Source: an uncultured Rhodobacter sp. (GTDB taxonomy: Bacteria > Pseudomonadota > Alphaproteobacteria > Rhodobacterales > Rhodobacteraceae). Taken from it: 64,000 nt of DNA. The position numbers were made by a program, and so were the translations under genes. Under the pieces are notes generated by a model. It saw only the letters and a program-made list of their open reading frames with translations, ran no database searches and was not told where the DNA came from. Of the stretch, positions 55,505 to 63,050 are shown in pieces (positions within the stretch are counted from its first letter, which is position 1; each line of letters begins with the position of its first letter). The stretch covers positions 62,001 through 126,000 of the forward strand of contig CAMFII010000001.1 of NCBI GenBank assembly GCA_945952585.1, written 5' to 3'.

Positions 55505-56646
55505 GCCCGCGCGCGAATTGGTCCTACCCCACTGCCGTCAAGTTCGGCGCGGGCCGCATCTCGGAACTCGCCACGCACTGCGAGGCCGTGGGCATCACCA
55601 AGCCGCTTCTGGTGACCGACAAGGCGCTTGCCTCGCTGCCGATCACCAAGCAGGCGCTGGACATCCTTGAGATTGCCGGGCTGGGCCGGGCGGTCTTCTC
55701 GGAGGTAGACCCGAACCCGAACGAGAAGAACATGGAGGCCGGGCTGGCCGTCTACCGGGCCGGCAAGCATGACGGCGTCGTCTGCTTCGGTGGCGGCTCG
55801 GCGCTGGACCTTGGCAAGATGATCGCGCTGATGGTCGATCAGAAGGTCTCGGTCTGGGATCTGGAAGATATCGGCGACTGGTGGACCCGCGCCGATGCCT
55901 CGAAGATCGCGCCGATCATCGCGGTGCCGACAACCGCCGGGACGGGATCGGAGGTCGGCCGCGCCGGCGTTCTGACCAACACCGCAACCCACAAGAAGAA
56001 GATCATCTTCCATCCGAAGCTTCTGCCCGCAGTCACGATCTGCGACCCGGAGCTGACGGTCGGCATGCCGCGCTTCATCACCGCCGGAACCGGCATGGAC
56101 GCGCTGGCACATTGCCTCGAGGCCTATTCCTCGCCCTTCTACCACCCGATGAGCCAGGGCATCGCGCTGGAAGGGATGCGGCTGGTGTTCGAGAACCTGC
56201 CCAAGGTCTATGACAACCCCAACGACCTCGACGCCCGCGCCAACATGATGAGCGCGGCGGCCATGGGCGCGGTCGCCTTCCAGAAGGGCCTTGGCGCGAT
56301 CCACTCGCTGAGCCACCCGGTCGGCGCGGTCTACGGCACGCATCACGGCACCACCAACGCCGTCGTCATGCCGATGGTACTGGAGTTCAACCGCCCGAAG
56401 ATCGAGACGCTGATCGAGCGCGCCTCGGCCTATCTGGGCTTCAAGGGCGGCTTTGCCGGGTTCCACGACCAGATCATGGAACTGCGCGCCAAGCTGAACA
56501 TCCCGGCGAACCTTTCGGCGATGGGTGTGCAATTCGCCGATCTCGACATGCTGACCGAGATGGCGCTGGAGGATCCCTCCTGTGGCGGCAACCCGGTGGA
56601 AATGACGCGCGAGAACACCCGCGCGCTGTTCGACGCCTGCATGTGA
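55501..56646 (+). CDS. iron-containing (class III) alcohol dehydrogenase
   Basis: 381 residues. The dinucleotide-binding part has CFGGGSALDLGKMIALM. The metal ligands appear in order: Asp and His in TGMDALAHCLEAYSSPFYH, then His in HSLSHPVGAVYG and His in GTHHGTTNAVVMP. It is closest in pattern to butanol/1,3-propanediol-type class III enzymes. It would interconvert an alcohol and an aldehyde with NAD(H). Translational coupling with ALDH suggests sequential oxidation of an alcohol group through an aldehyde to an acid, after amine protection by the GS-like ligase. Followed by the GGGGGC-hairpin repeat. Confidence 0.93.
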   Translation: MSPRANWSYPTAVKFGAGRISELATHCEAVGITKPLLVTDKALASLPITKQALDILEIAGLGRAVFSEVDPNPNEKNMEAGLAVYRAGKHDGVVCFGGGSALDLGKMIALMVDQKVSVWDLEDIGDWWTRADASKIAPIIAVPTTAGTGSEVGRAGVLTNTATHKKKIIFHPKLLPAVTICDPELTVGMPRFITAGTGMDALAHCLEAYSSPFYHPMSQGIALEGMRLVFENLPKVYDNPNDLDARANMMSAAAMGAVAFQKGLGAIHSLSHPVGAVYGTHHGTTNAVVMPMVLEFNRPKIETLIERASAYLGFKGGFAGFHDQIMELRAKLNIPANLSAMGVQFADLDMLTEMALEDPSCGGNPVEMTRENTRALFDACM

Positions 56647-56660
56647 TGGAAAGGGCGGAA

Positions 56661-56712
56661 GCGGGGGCTGTCTGCCCCCGCACCCCCGAGGATATTTTCG
56701 AGCAGAAAATGC
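56661..56712 (+). repeat. GGGGGC-hairpin/CCCCCGAGGATATTT repeat, copy b (after Fe-ADH)
   Basis: Fifteen bases after the alcohol dehydrogenase stop, GCGGGGGC-TGTCT-GCCCCCGC forms a perfect hairpin, followed directly by ACCCCCGAGGATATTTT and then CATTTTCT-like inverted sequence (ATTTTCGAGCAGAAAAT). Hairpin core, loop and tail match the element after gltX on the other strand. It may end the GS-ALDH-ADH transcript. Confidence 0.75.
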
Positions 56713-56727
56713 TCAGGGGCGGAAGGC

Positions 56728-57732
56728 ATGACGAAGCGCGCACTGGTCACCGGATCGGCGGGGTTCATCGGGTTCCACCTCAGCCGCCGGCTTTTGGCCG
56801 AGGGCTGGCAGGTCACCGGGCTTGATGCCGTCACCCCCTATTACGACGTCGCGCTGAAGGAGGCGCGGCTCGACCGGCTGCGGGCAGAGACGGGTTTCAG
56901 CGAGGTCCGCGCCCGGATCGAGACGCCGGACCTGCTGCGCGACCTGATGGGGCGGGAGAAGCCGGAGCTGGTCGTCCACCTCGCGGCGCAGGCGGGCGTG
57001 CGCTATTCGATCGAGGCGCCGCGGTCCTATGTCGAGGCGAACCTTGTCGGGACCTTCGAGCTATTGGAGGCGGCGCGGGCGCATCCGCCGACGCATCTGA
57101 TGATGGCGTCTACTTCGTCCGTCTACGGGGCGAACAGGTCGATGCCCTATCGCGAGACGGACAAGGCTGACACGCAGATGTCCTTTTACGCGGCGACGAA
57201 GAAGGCCAACGAGGCGATGGCGCAGTCCTATGCGCATCTCTATGGCCTGCCGACGACGATGTTCCGCTTCTTCACCGTCTATGGCCCCTGGGGCCGGCCG
57301 GACATGGCGCTGTTCAAGTTCACCCGCGCGGTGCTGAAGGGCGAGCCGATCGAGGTCTACAACCACGGCGACATGATGCGCGACTTCACCTATGTCGACG
57401 ATTTGATTGAGGGCATCCTGCGGCTGTCGCAGGCGGTCCCGGGCGCGGTGCCGGTCGGGGCTGCGGATAGCCTGTCACCCGTCGCGCCGTGGCGGGTGGT
57501 CAATATCGGCAACGGCCAGCCGGTGAAGCTTCTGGATTTCGTCGAGGCGATCGAGGCGGCGACAGGCCGGACGGCCGAGAAGATCATGCGACCGATGCAG
57601 CCGGGCGATGTGCCCGCAACCTGGGCCGACGCGACGCTGATCGAGGCGCTGGTGGGCGCCCTGCCCCGGACGGATATCCGCGACGGCGTGCGGCGCTTCG
57701 TGGACTGGTATCGGGACTTCTACCGGGTCTGA
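56728..57732 (+). CDS. NAD-dependent sugar-nucleotide epimerase (UDP-glucuronate 4-epimerase-like)
   Basis: 334 residues. The extended-SDR NAD motif is ALVTGSAGFIGFHLSRRL, the Ser-region motif STSSVYGANRSMPYRE and the catalytic Tyr-x3-Lys is YAATK in SFYAATKKANEAMAQ. TVYGPWGRPDMALFKFTRAV is highly typical of UDP-glucuronate/galacturonate 4-epimerases (CapI/LspL group). It would make a sugar nucleotide for surface polysaccharide. It sits between catabolic genes without an evident polysaccharide cluster and is convergent with the creatininase-family gene (six bases between stops). Confidence 0.9.
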   Translation: MTKRALVTGSAGFIGFHLSRRLLAEGWQVTGLDAVTPYYDVALKEARLDRLRAETGFSEVRARIETPDLLRDLMGREKPELVVHLAAQAGVRYSIEAPRSYVEANLVGTFELLEAARAHPPTHLMMASTSSVYGANRSMPYRETDKADTQMSFYAATKKANEAMAQSYAHLYGLPTTMFRFFTVYGPWGRPDMALFKFTRAVLKGEPIEVYNHGDMMRDFTYVDDLIEGILRLSQAVPGAVPVGAADSLSPVAPWRVVNIGNGQPVKLLDFVEAIEAATGRTAEKIMRPMQPGDVPATWADATLIEALVGALPRTDIRDGVRRFVDWYRDFYRV

Positions 57733-57738
57733 CCGGAC

Positions 57739-58440
57739 CTAGTGCCAGCCGCTCTCGATCTGCGCCCGGGTTTCCTCTACCGCGACCTGCCACAGCGCCA
57801 GCATGTCGTCATCCGGGCGCTGGAAGAGGCCGTGGTAATTGCCCTCGCCCATCCGCTGGCGCTTGCGGACCGCATCGACCCGTTCGACCGCATCGTAGTC
57901 GAGGCGCGGCTTCGCCTCGGCTGGCACCGGCGCGTTCGGAAGGCGGGTCCAGGGGAAGTTCTCCATCCAGCTGGCATGCGAGGCGGCCGGATCGATCTCC
58001 TGCACCTTGGCCCATGTGCGCGGCGCCCGCCACCAGTCGTGCAGCTTGACCGAGCTGTCGGGATGGCGGTTCAGCCATTCGGCGAGGACGACGGAGATCG
58101 GCGTGTTGCCGCCATGGCCATTGACCAGAAGGATGCGGCGGAAGCCGGAGCGGTGGAGGCCATCCAGCATGTCCTCGATCAGGCCGACATAGGTGCGCAT
58201 CGACAGGCTGATGGTCCCGGGATAGGCGACGAAACCGGGCGTCATGCCATAGGGCAGGCAGGGAAAGACCGGCACGCCGAGCGGCTCGGCAGCTTCCACG
58301 GCGACCCGCTCGGCCAGGATCATATCGGTCGCGAGGCTGAGGAAGGCGTGCTGCTCGACACAGCCGAGCGGTAGGACACACCGATCCTCGGTCTTTACCA
58401 GCGCCTCGACCTCGGCCCAGTGCATGTCCTGTATGCGCAT
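57739..58440 (-). CDS. creatininase-family amidohydrolase
   Basis: 233 residues from the ATG giving RIQDMHWAEVEALVKTEDR. The family motif appears as PLGCVEQHAFLSLATDMILA (Glu, His and Asp of the metal site; the common EQHGPHLPLGTD is altered to a one-residue-shorter EQHAFLSLATD subgroup form), followed by ILLVNGHGGNTPISVVLAE. Members hydrolyse cyclic or linear amides (creatinine, formamides, mycofactocin peptide). The substrate is unknown. It is 25 nt downstream of the aminotransferase gene and co-directional with it, so the two form an operon divergent from a Rieske oxygenase. Confidence 0.88.
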   Translation of the reverse strand: MRIQDMHWAEVEALVKTEDRCVLPLGCVEQHAFLSLATDMILAERVAVEAAEPLGVPVFPCLPYGMTPGFVAYPGTISLSMRTYVGLIEDMLDGLHRSGFRRILLVNGHGGNTPISVVLAEWLNRHPDSSVKLHDWWRAPRTWAKVQEIDPAASHASWMENFPWTRLPNAPVPAEAKPRLDYDAVERVDAVRKRQRMGEGNYHGLFQRPDDDMLALWQVAVEETRAQIESGWH

Positions 58441-58465
58441 CGTGCGTTCCTGTCTTCGGGCCGGG

Positions 58466-59581
58466 TCAGTGGCGGGCGAGAAAATCGGAAACCAGGCCAA
58501 GGCCCTGTTTCAGCACTTCGGTATCGCAGGCATAACCGATCCTGACCCACCCCTCCATGTCGAGCGCCGAGCCCGGCAGGAGCATCACGCCGGTCTCGGT
58601 CTGCAGGGCGCGGCAGGAATCGGCAGAGGGCATGTCGAGGTCAAAGCGCAAAAGCGCCGTCGTGCCGGAGCGGGGCCGGACATAGGTGATCTTCGGCTCC
58701 TGCGCGATCCAGGCGTCGAGGATGGCAAGGTTGGTGCGAGTGATCCGGCGGCTGCGCTCAAGGATCCGGTCCGCGGATTCAAGGGCGATGGCGGCGAAGT
58801 GGTCGTCAAGGCGGCCGACGCTGATCGTCGTGTAGTCGCGGTGGATCGATACCGCGTGGATCACTTCTTCTGGTGCGGCGATCCAGCCGAGGCGCAGGCC
58901 GGCGAGAGAAAAGGCCTTGGACATGCCGCAGGTCGAAATGCCCTTTTCGTAGAGGTCAGCCATGGACGGGGTGAAGCCATCGCCCTCCTGGTCGATCCCG
59001 CGATAGACCTCGTCGCAGAGAACCCAGGCACCATTGGCGCGGGCTATCTCGGCGATGGCCTCGAGCCCCGCCCGGTCGATCAGCGAACCGGTAGGGTTGT
59101 TGGGGTTGGTCAGGGCGATCAGCTTGGCCCCCTTCGCCGCTGCCTCCAACTCGGCCAGATCGGGCAGGAAGCCGTTCTCGGGCTTCAGCCAGACCAGCCG
59201 CACCTCGGCGCCGCAGCTTTCCGGGATCGAGTAATGCTGCTGGTAGGTCGGCACGATCGACACGACGACGTCGCCGGGACCGACCAGCGCGGAATGGACG
59301 AGGTGGTTGGCGCCGATCGTGCCGTGGGTGACGATGATAGTCTGCGGCGACTGCCGGTCGTAAAGGGCACAGATCGCGGCCTTCAGCCGGTCGGAGCCCT
59401 CGATTGCGCCATAGCCCATCCTGAGCGGCAGAAGCTCGGACAGGGTTTCGTCATTGCGACCAGAGAGCGTCAGCAACTCGGCAATGGTGATCGAGTCGAC
59501 GCAGGTCTCGGCCAGGTTGTAGACCGCGTCATTCTCATGGGCGTTCATCCAGATCTCGACGCCGAATTCCCGGATCTTCAT
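58466..59581 (-). CDS. PLP-dependent aminotransferase class I/II
   Basis: 371 residues from the ATG giving KIREFGVEIWMNAHENDAVY. Fold type I motifs: GTIGANHLVHSALVGPGD, LTNPNNPTGSLID (conserved Asn-Pro), LCDEVYRGIDQEG (Asp and Tyr binding PLP) and CGMSKAFSLAGLRLGWIA with the Schiff-base Lys. It would transfer an amino group or catalyse another PLP reaction on an amino acid; the closest types include aspartate aminotransferase-like and capreomycidine-synthase-like enzymes. It heads the two-gene operon with the creatininase-family gene and shares a 190-nt divergent region with the Rieske oxygenase. Confidence 0.9.
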   Translation of the reverse strand: MKIREFGVEIWMNAHENDAVYNLAETCVDSITIAELLTLSGRNDETLSELLPLRMGYGAIEGSDRLKAAICALYDRQSPQTIIVTHGTIGANHLVHSALVGPGDVVVSIVPTYQQHYSIPESCGAEVRLVWLKPENGFLPDLAELEAAAKGAKLIALTNPNNPTGSLIDRAGLEAIAEIARANGAWVLCDEVYRGIDQEGDGFTPSMADLYEKGISTCGMSKAFSLAGLRLGWIAAPEEVIHAVSIHRDYTTISVGRLDDHFAAIALESADRILERSRRITRTNLAILDAWIAQEPKITYVRPRSGTTALLRFDLDMPSADSCRALQTETGVMLLPGSALDMEGWVRIGYACDTEVLKQGLGLVSDFLARH

Positions 59582-59648
59582 GCGGCCCGCTCCCTTTGGC
59601 TGATCCCAGAGTTCTGACACGGGATCGCTGGAAAAGGGAATGCGGGAA

Positions 59649-59694
59649 CCAAAAGCCTTCGAAGGCTTTTGGCAAATTTCTTCGAAGAGATTTG
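59649..59694. repeat. double-palindrome repeat, family 1 copy b
   Basis: Two adjacent palindromes. The first (24 nt) has arms CCAAAAGCCTT and AAGGCTTTTGG around CG, fully symmetric. The second (22 nt) has arms CAAATTTCTT and AAGAGATTTG around CG with one mismatch. Sizes, spacing and the flanking CCAAAA...GGCAA match the copy in the gcv operon. It lies in the divergent region between aminotransferase and Rieske oxygenase. Confidence 0.85.
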
Positions 59695-59771
59695 CGCCGC
59701 TTCATGTCGCGGACGCGCTTGCGGGAACCCGCCTGCCGCGGTCACCATCGGCGGATCAGGAGGTGCCGCCC

Positions 59772-60803
59772 ATGACGCTCGATACTCCGCCCGTCCAGTA
59801 TCTGAACCTCGACCCTTCGCTCTATGTGCGCGAGGATGTCTGGCAGGCGGAGCGGCAGAAGATCTTCAACCGGAGCTGGCAGTTCATGGGGCCGGTTTCC
59901 GCGCTGGCCGAGGCGGGCCAATACCTCGCAATAGACATCGCCGGCATCCCGGTCTTTGCCATCCGGGGCCGCGACGGGGTGGTGCGCGGGTTCAGGAACG
60001 TCTGCCGCCATCGCGGGGCGAAGCTCTTGGCGGACGGGACCGGGAAATGCGGGCTGATCGTTTGCCCCTATCACAAATGGAGCTTTGCCGACACCGGCCG
60101 GCTGGTGCAGGCCCCCTGGTATGGCAAGGATCCGGCGATCATCCCCGAGGACTGGCCGCTGCAGGAGGTGGCGCTGTCGGAGTGGCGCGGGCTCCTGTTC
60201 GCGGCTCTCGACCCGGATGAAATGCTCATCGACCAATTGGGAGACCTGCCTGCCGAACTCGCCGACGAGCCGATGGAACGCTACACGGCGACGGACAGCG
60301 CGACGGTCAGCTTCGACGCGAACTGGAAGGTCTATACCGACAACTTCGTCGAGGGCTACCACATCCCCGGCACCCATCCCTCCTTCTACGCGGCAATCGA
60401 CTTCGAGGCCTTCGAGACGACGGCACATCGCGGCTTTGTCCGCATGACCGCCCCGCCGCGCGAGGGGCTGTTCTACCGGGGCAAGTGGCTGTGGATGTGG
60501 CCGAACTGGACGCTGTCGCTGTTCGATGGCGGGATGAATGTCAGCCGGATCAACCCGACCAGCCCGCATCACACCGACCAGCATTACCACTTCTTCTTTG
60601 CCGACACCTCGGAGTCCGGGGCCGAGGCGCGGGCGAAATCGGTGAATGGCACGCTGGCCGTGGTGCGCGAGGACTACCAGGTCTGCGTCGAGACCCACCG
60701 GAACTATGCCGCCGGCGCCTATACGTCTGGTCCTCTCTCTGGGCGGCACGAGAAGGGCGTGCAGTATTTCCAGGAACGGGTGGCCGCGGCGCTTGGTGTG
60801 TGA
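59772..60803 (+). CDS. Rieske non-heme iron oxygenase alpha subunit
   Basis: 343 residues from the ATG preceded by AGGAGGTG. The Rieske 2Fe-2S site is NVCRHRGAKLL (Cys-x-His) and VCPYHKWSF (Cys-x2-His). The catalytic mononuclear iron site is NFVEGYHIPGTHPSF (His-x4-His with upstream Glu/Asp) plus an Asp, probably in REDYQVCVET. It resembles choline-monooxygenase/betaine-demethylase-type enzymes more than aromatic dioxygenases in its length and missing beta subunit. It would hydroxylate or N-demethylate a small substrate. No reductase or ferredoxin is adjacent, so electrons must come from elsewhere. It is divergent from aminotransferase and creatininase-family genes. Confidence 0.9.
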   Translation: MTLDTPPVQYLNLDPSLYVREDVWQAERQKIFNRSWQFMGPVSALAEAGQYLAIDIAGIPVFAIRGRDGVVRGFRNVCRHRGAKLLADGTGKCGLIVCPYHKWSFADTGRLVQAPWYGKDPAIIPEDWPLQEVALSEWRGLLFAALDPDEMLIDQLGDLPAELADEPMERYTATDSATVSFDANWKVYTDNFVEGYHIPGTHPSFYAAIDFEAFETTAHRGFVRMTAPPREGLFYRGKWLWMWPNWTLSLFDGGMNVSRINPTSPHHTDQHYHFFFADTSESGAEARAKSVNGTLAVVREDYQVCVETHRNYAAGAYTSGPLSGRHEKGVQYFQERVAAALGV

Positions 60804-60807
60804 GGCA

Positions 60808-60861
60808 CGAATTCTCTGCGAGAATTCACCGGCAGGGGCCTGAATTTTCGCAGAAAATTCG
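60808..60861. repeat. bistable palindromic repeat, family 2 copy b
   Basis: Four bases after the oxygenase stop. The left half GAATTCTC-TGC-GAGAATTC and right half GAATTTTC-GCA-GAAAATTC are perfect 8-bp hairpins whose 3-nt loops are complementary; the halves can also pair together into one long hairpin. The same design occurs at 33012-33067. It is between convergent genes (oxygenase and epmA), so it may terminate transcription in both directions. Confidence 0.8.
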
Positions 60862-60866
60862 TCCGG

Positions 60867-61922
60867 TCAGTCTGCAACCGGCGCCCAGATCACCTCGTCG
60901 ATCCGGGGGGCGCCGGTCGCCAGCATCACCAGCCGGTCGAAGCCGAGCGCGATGCCGCTGGAGGGCGGCATATGGGCGAGGGCCGCGAGGAAGTCCTCGT
61001 CCACCGGGTAACGCTCTCCATAGACGCGCGCCTTCTCGTCCATTTCCAGTCCGAAGCGGCGGCGCTGCTCGGCGGGATTGGTGAGTTCGCCGAAGCCGTT
61101 CGCCAGTTCCACGCCACAGGCATAGACCTCGAACCGTTCGGCCACGCGCGGATCGTCCGCCGCAGGCCGCGCCAATGCCGCCTCGGCGGCGGGATACCGG
61201 TCGAGCACCGTCATCCGCTCCATCCCGAGCATTGGCTCCACCTTCGCGACCAGAGCCCGCGAGAGAAGGTCCGACCAGGTGTCGTCCTCGGTGGCCCGCA
61301 GGCCGGTCGCCTGCATCTGCGCGCGCAGGACCGGGGCATCGGTCGAGCCATCCGCACGGATCGTTGCCAGCAGGTCGATGCCGGCGTAGCGCTCGAAGGC
61401 CTCGGCCACGCTCAGCCTTTCATAGGGCAGGAAGGGGTCACAGGTCCGGTCGCGGTAGCGCAGCTGCATCGCCCCGGCGGCCTGCGCGGCGAGGCGCAGG
61501 AAGGACATGCAGTCGTCCATCAGCACTGCATAATCCTCGCCCACCCGGTACCATTCCAGCATGGTGAATTCCGGGCTGTGGAGCGCCCCTCGCTCGCGGT
61601 TGCGCCAGACATGGGCAAAGGAGAAGATCCGCTCTTCCCCCGCCGCGAGCAGCTTCTTCATCGCGAATTCCGGCGAGGTATGCAGGTACATCGTCCGCCC
61701 CTGCCCGTCATTGCCGATCGCGGTGGTCGCAAAGGCATGAAGGTGCGCTTCGTTCCCCGGGCTGACCGCCAGCGCCGCAGGATCGACCTCGGTGAAGTCG
61801 CGGTCGGCCAGCCAGCCGCGGATCGCCGCCTGGATGCGGTTGCGGGCCAGCAGGACGGGGCGGCGGTCGGCATGGCGGGTGGCGGACCACCAGGGCGAGG
61901 CGTCGGAACGGTTGGCGGGCAT
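60867..61922 (-). CDS. epmA: elongation factor P lysine ligase EpmA (PoxA/GenX)
   Basis: 351 residues, a class II lysyl-tRNA-synthetase-like catalytic core without the anticodon-binding domain, as in EpmA. Motif 2-like FSFAHVWRNRERGALHSPEF and motif 3-like GIALGFDRLVMLATGAP are clear. It attaches beta-lysine to EF-P. It is divergent from efp over 107 nt. EpmB, which makes beta-lysine, and EpmC are not in this window. The organism may encode EpmB elsewhere; absence here is not evidence of its lack. Confidence 0.94.
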   Translation of the reverse strand: MPANRSDASPWWSATRHADRRPVLLARNRIQAAIRGWLADRDFTEVDPAALAVSPGNEAHLHAFATTAIGNDGQGRTMYLHTSPEFAMKKLLAAGEERIFSFAHVWRNRERGALHSPEFTMLEWYRVGEDYAVLMDDCMSFLRLAAQAAGAMQLRYRDRTCDPFLPYERLSVAEAFERYAGIDLLATIRADGSTDAPVLRAQMQATGLRATEDDTWSDLLSRALVAKVEPMLGMERMTVLDRYPAAEAALARPAADDPRVAERFEVYACGVELANGFGELTNPAEQRRRFGLEMDEKARVYGERYPVDEDFLAALAHMPPSSGIALGFDRLVMLATGAPRIDEVIWAPVAD

Positions 61923-62029
61923 GGGTTCAGGCGGCTTTCGGCTGGCGAAACGGGAAAAGATGCGCTAGAGGCGGGCGCAATCGCCCGCGCTGATAGGCTG
62001 CGGGTTTCAAAACCACAAGGAAGACCTTC

Positions 62030-62596
62030 GTGAAAGTCATCGCCTCGAGCCTGCGCAAGGGCAATGTCGTCGAGATGGACGGCAAGCTCTATGTCGTTCT
62101 TACCGCCACCAACTTCCACCCCGGCAAGGGCACGCCGACCACCCAGATCGACATGCGCCGCATCTCGGACGGCGTGAAGGTGTCGGAGCGGTGGCGCACG
62201 ACCGAACAGGTCGAGAAGGCCACCGTGGACGAGCGGGAATACGACTACCTCTACGAGGACGGCGAAGGCTTCCACTTCATGGAGCCGGTCAGCTACGACC
62301 AGATCGCCGTGTCCCCCGATGTCGTGGGCGACGGCAAGGTCTACCTGCAGGAAGGCATGCGCTGCTGGCTGAAGACCTTCGAAGGCGTCTGCATCGCGAT
62401 TGAGTTCCCGCAAAAGATCACCGTCGAGATCACCGAGACCGAGCCGGTGGTGAAAGGCCAGACCGCATCGTCCTCCTACAAGCCGGCGATGACCGACAAC
62501 GGCCTGCGGGTGATGGTGCCGCCACATATCGGCGCGGGCACCCGGATCATCATCAACACCGACGACAACTCCTACGTCGAGCGCGCCAAGGACTGA
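62030..62596 (+). CDS. efp: elongation factor P
   Basis: 188 residues with a GTG start preceded by AGGAAG. Three beta-barrel domains in normal EF-P layout. Lys33 in [17 protein letters not shown] is the site modified by EpmA. Domain III ends [21 protein letters not shown]. It relieves ribosome stalling at polyproline stretches, which may matter for the Pro-rich OmpA-family protein in this window. The next 40 nt hold no gene. Confidence 0.97.
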   Translation: MKVIASSLRKGNVVEMDGKLYVVLTATNFHPGKGTPTTQIDMRRISDGVKVSERWRTTEQVEKATVDEREYDYLYEDGEGFHFMEPVSYDQIAVSPDVVGDGKVYLQEGMRCWLKTFEGVCIAIEFPQKITVEITETEPVVKGQTASSSYKPAMTDNGLRVMVPPHIGAGTRIIINTDDNSYVERAKD

Positions 62597-62637
62597 CCGG
62601 CATCCGGCGGGCGGTCTTGCTTCGTCGCTTGACCGCT

Positions 62638-62901
62638 ATGCCGCTAGGCGGGCTGCTACTGGTTTGGACCCTTGCCTGGCCCGCCTATGCCACGCCCCAT
62701 GCCATCCGGGTAGGGACCTTCGCGACGTAGGTCTCGGGGGTCAATCCGGCCGATGGCAGCTAAAACGGTCGGCTTCGCTCTGGGCGCATCGGCAGGTGGC
62801 GCGACAGAGGAAGTCCGAGGCGGCCGGATCGACCTGATGCTGGGCTCGGCAATCATCGGTCTGTAGGTCCTGGGACTGTGCCTGATGCGTGCCATGCGCT
62901 G
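62638..62901 (+). pseudogene. possible decayed small membrane/secreted protein gene
   Basis: An ATG opens a 30-residue frame with a signal-like start (PLGGLLLVWTLAWPAYATPH) that ends in TAG. After another in-frame stop, a second frame continues MAAKTVGFALGASAGGATEE and then a helix-like IDLMLGSAIIGL, interrupted by TAG and continuing VLGLCLMRAMR. The parts together look like a small signal-peptide/one-helix protein broken by a frameshift and stops. It could also be coincidence in GC-rich DNA. No other gene is visible between efp and the secreted protein at 63051. Confidence 0.3.
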
Positions 62902-63050
62902 AAGCAAACCGGCAACAGCGGGGGCGTTGCCCCAGTACTGCCGCCTATTCTCCAACAATCTTCCTTCTTCACCTGAAACTGTTGCGAATATCGTCGAAAT
63001 TGGCGTCCAGCCAACCGACCCGCGCCGATTGCAGAAGGAGATGATTGCCA

